A stretch of 64,000 nucleotides of DNA, taken from an uncultured cyanobacterium (lineage in GTDB: Bacteria > Cyanobacteriota > Cyanobacteriia > Cyanobacteriales > Nostocaceae). Made by a program: the position numbers and the translations under genes. The stretch lies in contig CAIVAU010000113.1 of NCBI GenBank assembly GCA_903903925.1, positions 34,958-98,957 of the forward strand, in the 5' to 3' direction. Within the stretch, counting starts at the first letter, position 1; each line of letters opens with the position of its first letter. The notes under the pieces are model-generated. The model saw nothing but the letters and a program-made list of their open reading frames with translations, had not been told where the DNA came from and made no database searches. This document shows positions 52,502-63,700 of this stretch, in pieces.

Positions 52502-52588
52502 CAGAACCAATAATCGATAGTCAAAGTGTCAAAAACAATGGTAAACCAAAGGGTGGGGTATGATGTAGGAAAAGTTCATGGATAGCGA
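52502..52588 (+). mobile_element. IS5-family transposase fragment, frameshifted
   Basis: The plus strand reads PIIDSQSVKNNGKPKGG and, after a 1-base shift, YDVGKVHG. IIDSQSVK...GGYD is the DDE region of IS5-type transposases. Only about 30 codons survive. Confidence 0.65.
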
Positions 52589-52720
52589 GAGTCGTGCTGC
52601 GACTCATGAACGACTTTGTTTTACTACCTAATAAAGATAAAGCCCGATATTATCGCATTAAGGCTTGCTTATTAACAAAGTTTTAGGCGTATAAGGTGCG
52701 TTTACCTTTAAATAACCATA

Positions 52721-55700
52721 ATGTATAAAATGATAAGTAAAACACTATTAGACATTCTCACCTATAGAGGGCAATATCAGGCTGATAAGCAAGCCTATAT
52801 CTTTCTCCAAAACGGAGAAACTGAGTCAGTTCGTCTTACCTATGGTGAATTAGACAGACAAGCTAGAGCGCTGGCAACCTATTTCCAAGATTGGCAAGGA
52901 GAACGGGCTTTACTGTTATACCCGTCCGGATTAGAGTTTATTACAGCCTTCTTTGGGTGTTTGTATGCAGGGGTAGTGGCGGTTCCGGTTTACCCTCCCA
53001 GACGTAATCAGAAGTTGCATCGCTTGCTTTCTATCGTTAATGATGCCCAAGCTCAGGTAGCACTGACAACGACATCAATACTAGCTGACATTGAGAAAAG
53101 ATGCTTCGAGGAAGCAGAATTAGCTCACTTGAAGTGGGTAGCTACAGATACTATTGAAGCTAATTCTCTTGAGTTTATACCTAAATCACTGACACGGGAG
53201 AGTTTAGCCTTTTTGCAATATACTTCCGGTTCTACAGGAACACCCAAAGGGGTGATGGTGACTCATGGAAATATCATCCACAACCAGCAGTTGATACATC
53301 AAGCTTTTGGGCATAGTGAGAAAAGTATCGGAGTTAGTTGGTTGCCTTTATTTCATGATATGGGATTGATTGGTCATGTTTTACAGCCTATTTATGCCGG
53401 ATCTCCTAATATTTTGATGCCGCCATTGGCGTTTCTTCAGAAGCCGATTTGTTGGTTAAAAGCAATTTCTAAATATAGAGGAACCACAAGTGGTGGACCA
53501 AATTTTGCTTATGATTTATGTGTTAAAAAAATTCAACCGGAACAATTAGCGAATCTTGACTTGAGCAGTTGGGATTTGGCTTTTAATGGAGCAGAACCAG
53601 TCAGGGCAGAAACTCTGGAGCAATTCAGTGAAAAGTTTGCTTCATGTGGTTTTAACGACAGAGCTTTTTATCCTTGCTATGGAATGGCGGAGACTACCCT
53701 ATTTACTACGGGTGGGGACAAGAATCTAAAGCCAGTGATTCAAGGAATTAAGGCTCAAAAGCTAGAAGAAAATTCCGTAGTAGAGAGTGAGATTTCATCG
53801 AAAGAAAGTCGAGTATTTGTGGGTGTTGGTCGTCCTTACATGGACACAACAGTCATTATCGTTAACCCAGAGTCGTTAACTCGGTCTCGAACAGGACAAG
53901 TAGGAGAGATTTGGGTTTCTGGTGGGAGTATTGCCTCTGGGTATTGGAATCGTCCGGAAGCAACTCAAGAAACCTTTCAAGGTTATCTGAAAGATACGGG
54001 ATCTGGACCATTTCTTCGCACAGGAGACTTGGGATTTTTCAATAATGGAGAACTTTTTGTTACAGGAAGATTAAAAGATGTAATTATCATATATGGTCGG
54101 AATCATTATCCTCAAGACATTGAACTGAGTGTTCAGAAGAGCCATCCAGCACTGCAAGCTAATGGTGGAGCCGCTTTCTCTATAGAAGTCGAAGGTGAAG
54201 AAAAGTTAGTAGTAGTGCAGGAAGTAGAGCGCACCTATATACATCAACTTAACTCAGATGAGGTGGTAGAAGCAATTAATCAAGCTATATCACTAGAACA
54301 CGAACTAGCAATTCACAGTATAGTTTTACTTAAACCAGGAAGTATTCCCAAAACGTCTAGCGGCAAGATTCAGCGCAGTGCTTGCCAGCAAAAATTCCTT
54401 GATGGAAGTTTGCAAAATGTGGTCTTTACTAAGTGTCTACAGAAGGTGACGACACAAGTCAAAGGAATCAAATTTAGTTTACTTTACTTTTCAAGCAACG
54501 AAGCAGAGTTTACAGAACACAAATATCGACTGCTGCTGGAAGGAGCAAAATTTGCCGACCAAAATGATTTTCATGCTATCTGGATACCAGAACGACATTT
54601 TCATCCTTTTGGTGGTCTTTATCCTAATCCCTCTGTTTTGAGTGCTGCACTGACTCCTTTAACTAAGCGCATCCGTCTACGTGCTGGTAGTGTTGTCTTA
54701 CCATTGCATGATCCGATTCGAGTCGTTGAAGAATGGTCTATTGTTGATAATTTGTCTCATGGGAGAGTAGATTTAGCTTTCGCTAGAGGTTGGAACCCCA
54801 ACGACTTTGTGCTATCACCAGATGCTTATGCTGATAGCAAAGAAATTATGTTTTCAGGTATCCAAACTGTACAAAAGTTATGGCGAGGAGAAAACATTTC
54901 CCTTCTTAATGGTGTCGGTAAACAAACAGATATTAAAATTTACCCTCTACCCATACAGCGTGAATTATCAATATGGATTACCTGTACTGGAGGTAAAGAA
55001 AGATTTATCGAGGCGGGAGCATCTGGATTTAACATTCTGACAGCACTTCTTTTTCAACCTGTTGAGGAATTAGCCCAAAAAATCGTCCTCTATCGAGAAG
55101 CCCGAAAACAACATGGCTACGATCCCGATAGTGGTCAAGTTACTCTCATGTTACATACCTTTATTGGCGACGACCTCAAAGAGATTCGCAATCAAGTTCG
55201 TGGTCCTTTCATAGAATATATTAAAAGCTCTGTGAATCTGTGGCGACAAGGTTCTGAAGATCTTGATAAGTTGACCGAAACTGAACAAGAAAACCTCATG
55301 GCTTATGCCTTTGAGAGATACTTCCACACAAGTGCCTTATTTGGGACACCAAACACTTGCTTGGAAATGGTGCAACGGTTGCAAGGGATTGGTGTTGACG
55401 AAATTGCTTGTTTAATTGACTTTGGTATTGATAGTAATACTGTTCTAGCTAGTCTCAACTCGTTAAATAATCTTAGAGAATTAGTGAATTCTGTAGATGA
55501 ACTCAGCACCAAGGAAACCAGTCGAGGAAATGTTGAAAGCCATAAACAAACAAAAGTAGATGTGCTTAAGCAAACCAACAATGTAACTATCAATAATTCT
55601 TTATTATTACCAGCCCCTAGTATTGAGACTAGTTTAGAAATACCCTCTAGGCAAAATGAGTTACAAGTTACCCAAGGTTCTTTAGTGCAATGGCTTAGTG

Positions 55701-58700
55701 AAGTCATCATCGAGCAAATTGCCAACTCTTTAGGAAAAAATACGAGCCAAATATCCCTTGATAAAAGCTTTCACAGCTTTGGGATCGATTCCCTCAAAGC
55801 TGTAGAGATTATGGAAACTTTAGGAGAAAAGTTCGGCTTTTTTATCTCTCCCACCCTACTATTTGAATATCCTACACCTACTGAACTTGCCCTGTATCTG
55901 ATTCAAGAACAAAAAGCTCAGTTACAGAAATATCTTTTAGTTAACTGGAAACCTGATAAATCATGGGCTGTAAACTTAAAGCGACAACAAACAGTAGTTT
56001 CCAATTTATCTAACCAGTTATCTAACCCTTCAAATGCAAAAGTCGTTGAGCCTATTGACGATCGCATCCCCACAGAAGATATTGCTGTCATTGGGATGTC
56101 TGGACGCTTTCCCCAATCCTCAGACTTGCAGTCATTTTGGCAACTCCTATCGTTAGGCAAAAATGCCATCACCGAAGTCCCTAGCCTGCGCTGGAATTTG
56201 CAGGACTGGTATGACAAAAATCCGGATGTACCAAACAAAACATATTCTCGTTGGGGTGGATTCGTCGATCATATTGATCAATTTGATCCTCTGTTCTTCC
56301 AAATCTCACCACGAGAAGCCGAGTTAATGGACCCACAACAACGGCTATTCTTAGAAGTGGCTTGGGAAGCTTTGGAAAACGCTGGATACTCACCTGAAAG
56401 CTTTGCTCAGACTCAGATGGGTGTTTTTGTTGGTTGTAGTAACAACGGCTATTACCAACGCATTGCCCCGACTTTGAACACATCAGATTATAGTGCGGGA
56501 ATTGGTAATCAGAATGCCATCATTGCCAACCGTGTTTCTTTCTTACTGAATCTTCGTGGTCCGTCAATTTTAGTTGATACCATGTGTTCCTCCTCGCTGG
56601 TGGCATTACATATGGCTTGTCGCAGCTTGCACCAAGGAGAATGTACAACAGCTTTAGCTGGAGGAGTCAATCTTTTATTGTCTCCAGAATATTATGTTGG
56701 CATGAGCCGCATGAAAATGCATTCACCCAACGGACGCTGTGCCACCTTTGATCGCCAAGCTGATGGTATCGTCTTAGGTGAAGGAGCCGGAGCATTATTG
56801 CTGAAACCTCTGAGTCGTGCTTTAAAAGATGGCGATCGCATTTATGCAGTGATTAAGGGATCTGCCGTAAATCATGATGGCCAGACAAATGGGATCACAG
56901 CCCCTAATCCCCGTTCTCAGGCTGAGGTCATTTGTCAGGCTTTGGATGCAGCTGGGATATCAGCCGATACGATTTCTTATGTCGAGGCTCATGGAACTGG
57001 TACTTCCTTGGGAGATCCAATTGAAATTGAAGGGTTGACAAAAGCTTTTCGCAAATACACAGACCGCCAGCAGTTTTGTAAAATTGGCTCAGTTAAAACC
57101 AATATTGGGCATTTAGAATCTGCTGCTGGTATGGCCCAAGTCATCAAAGTTATTTTGGCTATTCAGCACGGTCAAATACCCCCCAATGTGCATTTTCAGC
57201 AGTCTAATCCACTAATTTCCTTTGCAGAAACACCCTTTGAAGTCAATACTAAGTTATGCTCTTGGGATTCAGTTGGCTTGCGCAGAGCCGGAATAAGTTC
57301 TTTTGGGATTGGGGGTACTAATGCTCATATTATTATCGAAGAACCACCTTCCGCAATTCAAAATGAAGATGCTATGGAGCGTCCCAAGCATCTGCTCACC
57401 CTATCGGCAAAAACCGAAAAAGCCCTAATACAGTTAATTAGTAGTTATGAGACTTATTTAGCTGCTCATCCGGATTTAGAGCTAGGAGATATTTGCTTTA
57501 CAGCCAACACTGGACGCTCCCATTTTCAGCATCGAGCAAGTGCGATCGCGGCATCAACATCTGACCTGCATCAAAAACTAGTTAACTTTATTCATGAGAA
57601 AGAATTTACAGGAATTAAAATCGGGCGGATATATGAAAATACACCGCCAAAAGTAGCATTTTTATTTACCGGACAAGGTTCTCAATACATAGGTATGGGT
57701 CGCCATCTCTATGAAACCCAGCCTACCTTCCGCCAAATTCTCAACCACTGTAATGAAATTCTGCTTTCTGATCTTCAAGAACCACTGCTCAAAGTTCTCT
57801 ATCCGGAACCAGGAGAGATTTCACCCTTAGACCAAACAATTTATGCCCAACCTGCGATATTTGCCATAGAATATGCGCTCTTTGAGTTATGGCAATCTTG
57901 GGGAATCAAACCAGATGTCGTGATGGGTCATAGTGTGGGAGAATATGTCGCCGCCACAGTTGCCGGAGTATTTAGTTTAGAAGATGGATTAAAACTGATT
58001 GCCTATCGGGGACGGTTAATGCAGCAGTTACCTGGTGGGGGTGAGATGTTAGCTGTGATGGCATCATTAGAGAAAGTCAATCAACTAATGACCCCATATA
58101 CAGAAAAAGTGGCAATAGCCGCCATCAATGGACCTGAAAATATTGTGATTTCCGGTGCAGCAGAAGCCATTGGGCAGATGAGGAACAGCTTAGAAGCAGA
58201 AGGAATTAAGACAAAACAACTACAAGTATCCCACGCCTTTCACTCACCCATGATGGCACCGATGTTGGCGGAGTTTAAAACAGTAGCCAACCAAATAACC
58301 TACAATCAACCAAATATTTCACTGATATCCAATATTACAGGAACCAGAGCAGATGAGAGTATTACCACGGCAAGCTACTGGGTAAATCATGTGCGTCAAC
58401 CAGTGAAGTTTGCCCAAAGTATGGAGACCTTGTACCAAGAAGGCTATGAAGTGTTCCTCGAAATCGGACCCAAACCAATATTGTTAGGTATAGGAAGGCA
58501 GTGTTTGCCGTCAGGAGTAGGAGTTTGGTTGCCTTCTCTGGGTTTTGGTCGAGAAGATTGGCAAGAAATGCTACATAGTTTAGGAGAATTATATGTGCAG
58601 GGAATCAAAGTCGATTGGTTAGGTTTTGACCGGGATTATTTCCATAGGAAAGTGATATTGCCCACTTATCCCTTTCAACGACAACGCTATTGGATAGAAA

Positions 58701-60706
58701 CAAATTATACAACCGCCAACCAACAACCAAGTTGGCAACTACAAATGCAAGGTGTTGAACACCTGAGCCATCAAACCAAGATTCAAGATCCCTATACAGA
58801 TTGGTTTTATGAATTGCAATGGCAACCCAAGCCCCTGGTAAAAAAATTAGAGTCTTCTTCAGTTCGAGAACAAGGTAGTTGGATCATCTTTGCTGATCGC
58901 CTAGGTATTGGTCAGAGTCTTGCAAAACTTTTAGAGGCGCAGGGAGAAACCTGCTTTGTAGTACATTCAAGCAAAGAAGAGCGAATTTCTCAAGCAGGTG
59001 AAATACTCCTCGATCCAAAGGATCCTCAAGCAATGGAAGAACTAATCGAGCAGATCGGAACACAGCAACCCTGTCGAGGTGTAGTGCATCTTTGGAGTTT
59101 GAACACTACATCGAGGGAGGAAACAACAATCTCTTCATTAGAGAAGGATTGGACTCTGACATTAACGAGTACGCTAAACTTAGTTCAATCCCTGACTCGT
59201 AGGACTGATGCATCTCATTTGCCCCTACTTTGGTTAGTCACCCAAGGAGCGCAAAAGACTGGTTCCGAGGCTGTTCCACCAGCTATCGCTCAAGCTCTGA
59301 CATGGGGGCTAGGACGTTCCCTTTCTACAGAAATGCCTCAAATTTGGGGAGGACTTGTAGATATTGCTGACGAATTTTCCACAGATGATGCTAGATACTG
59401 TAAGGCGTTGTTTGAAACAATCTGGCATCAAGATGGAGAGAGCCAAATTGCGCTCCGTTGCGAACAGAGGTATGTTGCTCGTCTTGTGCCTAGCGAAAAA
59501 GTGCAAATAAATACACCATCGATCAGTTTGCACTCTCATGCAACATATCTGATTACAGGTGGTTTAGGATATCTAGGGCTGAATACTGCCCGTTGGATGG
59601 TTGACAAAGGAGCGAAAAATATAGTTTTGGTCGGACGGAGCGATGCTTCGAGTACTGCTCGGCAAGCGATCGCTCAACTAGAAGATCATGGTGCAAAAGT
59701 CTTAGTTGTCAAAGCTGATGTTAGCATTTCAGGAGATGTGGTCAGAATATTGGACAAAATTAAGGCAGACTATCCGCCACTTCGAGGAATTTTTCATGCT
59801 GCTGGTGTTGCTGGATTTCACCCCTTGCCGGAGATGACGCCTGAGTTGATCAAGCCTGTACTTGATCCCAAAGTATTAGGAACGTGGAATCTACATCAAA
59901 TCACATTAGGGATAAAGTTAGACTTTTTTGTTTGTATCTCCTCTATTGCGTCAGTATGGGGTTCTGAAGGACTAGGTGATTATGCAGCAGCAAACCACTT
60001 TCTCGATATATTTGCACATTATCGTCATAGTCTTAAATTACCAGCATTAACAGTTAATATCGGGGCTTTAAGTGGTGGGGGAATGCATTACCACCAAGAT
60101 TTTACCAGAGCAGAAAAGTTACTTGTTCAAATTGGTTTAAAGTACTATTCTCCTCAAGATTTGCTGAAAACTGTGGAATATTGCTTAGAAATAGGTACAG
60201 CCCAGCAAGTTATCGTTGACATTGATTGGACTATTTTTAAAGCACTATATGAATTACGGGAAAGAAGAACCCTGCTTCAACAGATTGAGGTGCGATCGCT
60301 AAAGCCGCTTAAACGACAATTAGGTCAACCGGGGGAGGTGTTGCACCAATTCAAGAATGTACCCCAGGATGATCGCTACCACCTTTTGTTAGCTTATGTG
60401 CAGGGTAAAGTTGGCGTTGTTTTAAAACTTCAAGATTCCCAATTGCCCACACCAGAAGACAATCTTATGAAAATTGGCATGGATTCTTTAACAGCAGTGG
60501 AATTGAAAAATGACCTTCAAAAGGAATTAGGCATAGATATTCCCATAATACAATTTATCGGGGGAACGACTATTGCTGCTTTAGCCACTGAGCTCAACAA
60601 GCAGTTAACTCAAGGAGATAGGGAGCGAGAAGTTGAGTTAACTGGGGACAATAAACTAAAGCAAATAAGCGAACACAATAATGGTTGGATTGAGGGGGAA
60701 ATATGA
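52721..60706 (+). CDS. Hybrid FAAL-monooxygenase-PKS megasynthase
   Basis: The 2661-residue product activates a fatty acid and extends it once. Domains in order: fatty acyl-AMP ligase (about 1-580; YTSGSTGTPKG near 167, TGRLKDVIIIYGRNHYPQDI); MupA/LLM-type flavin monooxygenase (about 580-925); carrier protein (Ser1024 in GIDSL); ketosynthase (1119-1545; Cys1289 in DTMCSSS, EAHGTGT, NIGHLE); acyltransferase (Ser1738 in GHSVGE; HAFHSP suggests malonyl-CoA); ketoreductase (about 2270-2470; Tyr2421); carrier protein (Ser2589 in GMDSL). No DH or ER is seen. It couples to the following NRPS by ATGA overlap. No clear ribosome-binding site precedes the ATG. Confidence 0.92.
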   Translation: MYKMISKTLLDILTYRGQYQADKQAYIFLQNGETESVRLTYGELDRQARALATYFQDWQGERALLLYPSGLEFITAFFGCLYAGVVAVPVYPPRRNQKLHRLLSIVNDAQAQVALTTTSILADIEKRCFEEAELAHLKWVATDTIEANSLEFIPKSLTRESLAFLQYTSGSTGTPKGVMVTHGNIIHNQQLIHQAFGHSEKSIGVSWLPLFHDMGLIGHVLQPIYAGSPNILMPPLAFLQKPICWLKAISKYRGTTSGGPNFAYDLCVKKIQPEQLANLDLSSWDLAFNGAEPVRAETLEQFSEKFASCGFNDRAFYPCYGMAETTLFTTGGDKNLKPVIQGIKAQKLEENSVVESEISSKESRVFVGVGRPYMDTTVIIVNPESLTRSRTGQVGEIWVSGGSIASGYWNRPEATQETFQGYLKDTGSGPFLRTGDLGFFNNGELFVTGRLKDVIIIYGRNHYPQDIELSVQKSHPALQANGGAAFSIEVEGEEKLVVVQEVERTYIHQLNSDEVVEAINQAISLEHELAIHSIVLLKPGSIPKTSSGKIQRSACQQKFLDGSLQNVVFTKCLQKVTTQVKGIKFSLLYFSSNEAEFTEHKYRLLLEGAKFADQNDFHAIWIPERHFHPFGGLYPNPSVLSAALTPLTKRIRLRAGSVVLPLHDPIRVVEEWSIVDNLSHGRVDLAFARGWNPNDFVLSPDAYADSKEIMFSGIQTVQKLWRGENISLLNGVGKQTDIKIYPLPIQRELSIWITCTGGKERFIEAGASGFNILTALLFQPVEELAQKIVLYREARKQHGYDPDSGQVTLMLHTFIGDDLKEIRNQVRGPFIEYIKSSVNLWRQGSEDLDKLTETEQENLMAYAFERYFHTSALFGTPNTCLEMVQRLQGIGVDEIACLIDFGIDSNTVLASLNSLNNLRELVNSVDELSTKETSRGNVESHKQTKVDVLKQTNNVTINNSLLLPAPSIETSLEIPSRQNELQVTQGSLVQWLSEVIIEQIANSLGKNTSQISLDKSFHSFGIDSLKAVEIMETLGEKFGFFISPTLLFEYPTPTELALYLIQEQKAQLQKYLLVNWKPDKSWAVNLKRQQTVVSNLSNQLSNPSNAKVVEPIDDRIPTEDIAVIGMSGRFPQSSDLQSFWQLLSLGKNAITEVPSLRWNLQDWYDKNPDVPNKTYSRWGGFVDHIDQFDPLFFQISPREAELMDPQQRLFLEVAWEALENAGYSPESFAQTQMGVFVGCSNNGYYQRIAPTLNTSDYSAGIGNQNAIIANRVSFLLNLRGPSILVDTMCSSSLVALHMACRSLHQGECTTALAGGVNLLLSPEYYVGMSRMKMHSPNGRCATFDRQADGIVLGEGAGALLLKPLSRALKDGDRIYAVIKGSAVNHDGQTNGITAPNPRSQAEVICQALDAAGISADTISYVEAHGTGTSLGDPIEIEGLTKAFRKYTDRQQFCKIGSVKTNIGHLESAAGMAQVIKVILAIQHGQIPPNVHFQQSNPLISFAETPFEVNTKLCSWDSVGLRRAGISSFGIGGTNAHIIIEEPPSAIQNEDAMERPKHLLTLSAKTEKALIQLISSYETYLAAHPDLELGDICFTANTGRSHFQHRASAIAASTSDLHQKLVNFIHEKEFTGIKIGRIYENTPPKVAFLFTGQGSQYIGMGRHLYETQPTFRQILNHCNEILLSDLQEPLLKVLYPEPGEISPLDQTIYAQPAIFAIEYALFELWQSWGIKPDVVMGHSVGEYVAATVAGVFSLEDGLKLIAYRGRLMQQLPGGGEMLAVMASLEKVNQLMTPYTEKVAIAAINGPENIVISGAAEAIGQMRNSLEAEGIKTKQLQVSHAFHSPMMAPMLAEFKTVANQITYNQPNISLISNITGTRADESITTASYWVNHVRQPVKFAQSMETLYQEGYEVFLEIGPKPILLGIGRQCLPSGVGVWLPSLGFGREDWQEMLHSLGELYVQGIKVDWLGFDRDYFHRKVILPTYPFQRQRYWIETNYTTANQQPSWQLQMQGVEHLSHQTKIQDPYTDWFYELQWQPKPLVKKLESSSVREQGSWIIFADRLGIGQSLAKLLEAQGETCFVVHSSKEERISQAGEILLDPKDPQAMEELIEQIGTQQPCRGVVHLWSLNTTSREETTISSLEKDWTLTLTSTLNLVQSLTRRTDASHLPLLWLVTQGAQKTGSEAVPPAIAQALTWGLGRSLSTEMPQIWGGLVDIADEFSTDDARYCKALFETIWHQDGESQIALRCEQRYVARLVPSEKVQINTPSISLHSHATYLITGGLGYLGLNTARWMVDKGAKNIVLVGRSDASSTARQAIAQLEDHGAKVLVVKADVSISGDVVRILDKIKADYPPLRGIFHAAGVAGFHPLPEMTPELIKPVLDPKVLGTWNLHQITLGIKLDFFVCISSIASVWGSEGLGDYAAANHFLDIFAHYRHSLKLPALTVNIGALSGGGMHYHQDFTRAEKLLVQIGLKYYSPQDLLKTVEYCLEIGTAQQVIVDIDWTIFKALYELRERRTLLQQIEVRSLKPLKRQLGQPGEVLHQFKNVPQDDRYHLLLAYVQGKVGVVLKLQDSQLPTPEDNLMKIGMDSLTAVELKNDLQKELGIDIPIIQFIGGTTIAALATELNKQLTQGDREREVELTGDNKLKQISEHNNGWIEGEI

Positions 60707-63700
60707 TTTTATCTGAATTTTTACAAGAAATTTCCATTAAAGGTTGGAAACTATGGAACGAGAATGGGCGGCTGCGCTATCGTGCCCCCAATAATGAAGC
60801 AATGTCCGCAGTATTAGAACAACTTCAAGAGTATAAAGCAGAAATCCTGAATTTGCTGGAAGCACAGCCTAATCTGTTGGAGGTTTATCCTCTTTCTCAC
60901 GGTCAGCAGGCGCTATGGTTGCTGTGGCAATTGGCACCAGACAACTCAGCATACAATGTAGCTTTTAGCTGCCGCATTTGCTCTGATTTAGATGTTGCAG
61001 CTTTGCAGAAAGTCTTTGAGGTACTAACCGAACGTCACCCTATTTTGCGTAGCACTTTCCCAAGATTAGGAACAGAACCGATCCAGCAGATCAATCTCGA
61101 ACAGGCAGTGGACTTTCAACAGATCGATGCTACTAATGGTAGTGAATCAGAACTGAAAGAGGCGGTTTCTGCAGCATCTAAATCCCCCTTCGATCTTGAT
61201 TGTGGACCAATCATGCGGGTGAGAGTGTTTACTCGCTCTCAGCAAGAGCATATCCTGCTGCTAGTCATTCACCATATTGCAGGTGAAGGTTGGTCAATAG
61301 GAATATTGTTAGATGAGTTAAAGGTGCTTTATCCAGCATTCAGAACTGGTCAAGAGGCAACTCTTCCCCCTCCTTTACACTCCCATCAACATGTGCGTTG
61401 GCAGAAGACAATAATCGACAGTGCGGAGGGAGAGTTGATGTGGGATTACTGGCAGCAACAACTCGCGGGAGAACTACCCGTGCTGAACCTCCCCACAGAT
61501 AGACCCCGACCCTCGGTACAAACCTACAATGGTGCTTCCTATCCCCTACATCTGAGCGAAACCCTTACCCAGCAACTTAAGGAACTGGCTCAGTCTGAGG
61601 GTGCAACACTATACACGATCCTCCTAGCTGCGTTCAAGGTGTTACTGCATCGCTATACTGATCAAGATGATATTTTAGTTGGCTCTCCAACGGCGAGCAG
61701 ACATCGCGCAGAATTTACGCAGATAGTTGGTTATCTGGTTAATCCAGTTGTTTTAAGGACAAATCTATCAGAAAATCCCAGCTTTAGGGAGTTTCTTGCC
61801 CAAGTTCGCAAAACGGTCATTGCCGCAATAGCACATCAAGATTATCCCTTCGCACTGATTGTAAAACGGCTGCAACCTCTTCGTGATGCTAGTCGATCAA
61901 TTATCTTTCAAGCTTCCTTCGTCCTCCAAAAACTACAGCAAACACCCGATGTCCTCAAATTGTATTCCAATCAGATAGGCACGACCATAAAATGGGGAGG
62001 ACTAATACTGGAACCTTATGAAATACCACAACAGGAAGGTCAGTTTGATTTGAATTTAGAAATGATGGAGGGTAGTTCATCTGTTGTTGGGGCTTTGAAG
62101 TACAATACAGATTTGTTTGATGAGTCCACAATTGAACGCATGGCAACTCATTTCCAGAACTTGTTGTCAGCAATTGTGGAAAATCCCCAACTTTCGGTGG
62201 GTGAATTACCCTTGTTGAGTGCAGCAGAACGTCACCAACAGTTAGTGGAGTGGAATGAAACTGGCTGTGAATACCCTAATAATAAATGTATTCATCAGTT
62301 ATTCGAGTCACAGGTAGAGAGAACACCGGATGCTGTAGCAGTGGTGTTTGAGAATCAGCAATTAACTTACCAACAATTAAATCAAAGAGCCAACCAACTA
62401 GCATATTATTTGCAAAGCCTGGGTGTGGGACCAGAGGTGCTAGTGGGTATTTGTGTGGAACGTTCTCTGGAGATGGTGGTGGGATTGTTGGGCATACTCA
62501 AGGCGGGTGGTGCTTATGTACCCCTTGAACCCAACTATCCTCCAGAACGCTTGAGTTATATGTTAGACGATTCGGGTGTTGGGGTGTTGTTAACACAACA
62601 GGAGTTGTTGTCATCTTTACCGTCACATACGGCACGGATGGTTTGTTTGGATACTGATTGGGGAGAGATTGAGCAACACTCTCAGGAGAATCTTGGTGCT
62701 GGGGTATGTCAGGAGAATTTGGCTTATGTGATTTATACTTCTGGTTCTACTGGACAGCCGAAGGGAACAATGAATACCCACCAGGGAATTCACAATCGTT
62801 TGCTGTGGATGCAACAATGTTATCAATTAACCAATACCGATGCGCTAGTGCAAAAAACTCCTTTCAGCTTTGATGTTTCAGTTTGGGAGTTTTTCTGGTC
62901 CTTACTAACTGGGGCGAGGATTATCATCGCATTACCAGAAGGACATAAAGATAGTACTTACTTAGTTAACTTAATTACTCAACAGCAAATTACAACAATA
63001 CATTTTGTCCCATCCATGCTTCAAGTTTTTCTGCAAGAACCCAACTCTGGAAATTGCAATTGCTTGAAGCGAGTCTTTTGTAGTGGAGAAGCACTATCCT
63101 TTGAACTGACTCAACGCTTTTTCGACAAACTCGAATGTGAATTGCATAATCTCTACGGACCAACAGAAGCAGCAATTGATGTCACTTTTTGGCAATGTCA
63201 ATCCCAAGAAAATTTACAGATAGTCCCCATTGGTCGCCCCATAAGTAACACGCAAATCTATATCCTCAACAAACATCTGCAACCAGTACCCATAGGCGTA
63301 GCCGGAGAACTACACATCGGCGGCGCAGGTTTAGCCAGAGGCTACCTCAATCGCCCAGAACTGACAAATGAAAAATTCATCCCCAATCCCTTCTCCAATT
63401 GCAAATCCGAACGCCTGTACAAGACAGGTGACCTCACCCGCTACTTAAGTGATGGCAACATAGAATACATTGGTCGCTTAGACGATCAAGTGAAGATTCG
63501 GGGCTTCCGCATCGAATTGGGAGAAATCGAAACCGTCCTCAACACCCATCCCCAAATCCAACAAGCGGTAGTTATTGCCACAGAAGATCTTCCCGGTAAC
63601 AAACGCTTAGTCGCCTATGTCGTGACGAGGGAAGACACACTCCGTACCAAGCAACTGCGGGAATTCCTCAAATTAAAGCTACCAGAATACATGGTGCCAA

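Larger units (their letters stand above)
51767..52720. other. Transposase graveyard upstream of the lipopeptide cluster
   Basis: This 950-bp gene-free stretch contains an AGGAGTCAGGAT repeat fragment at about 51771, an IS630-type transposase fragment at 51921-52108, the ACCGAACCGTATT motif near 52230, an AT-rich section (52300-52420) and an IS5-type fragment at 52502-52588. No intact gene. The assembly-line promoter must be in its last part. Confidence 0.6.
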
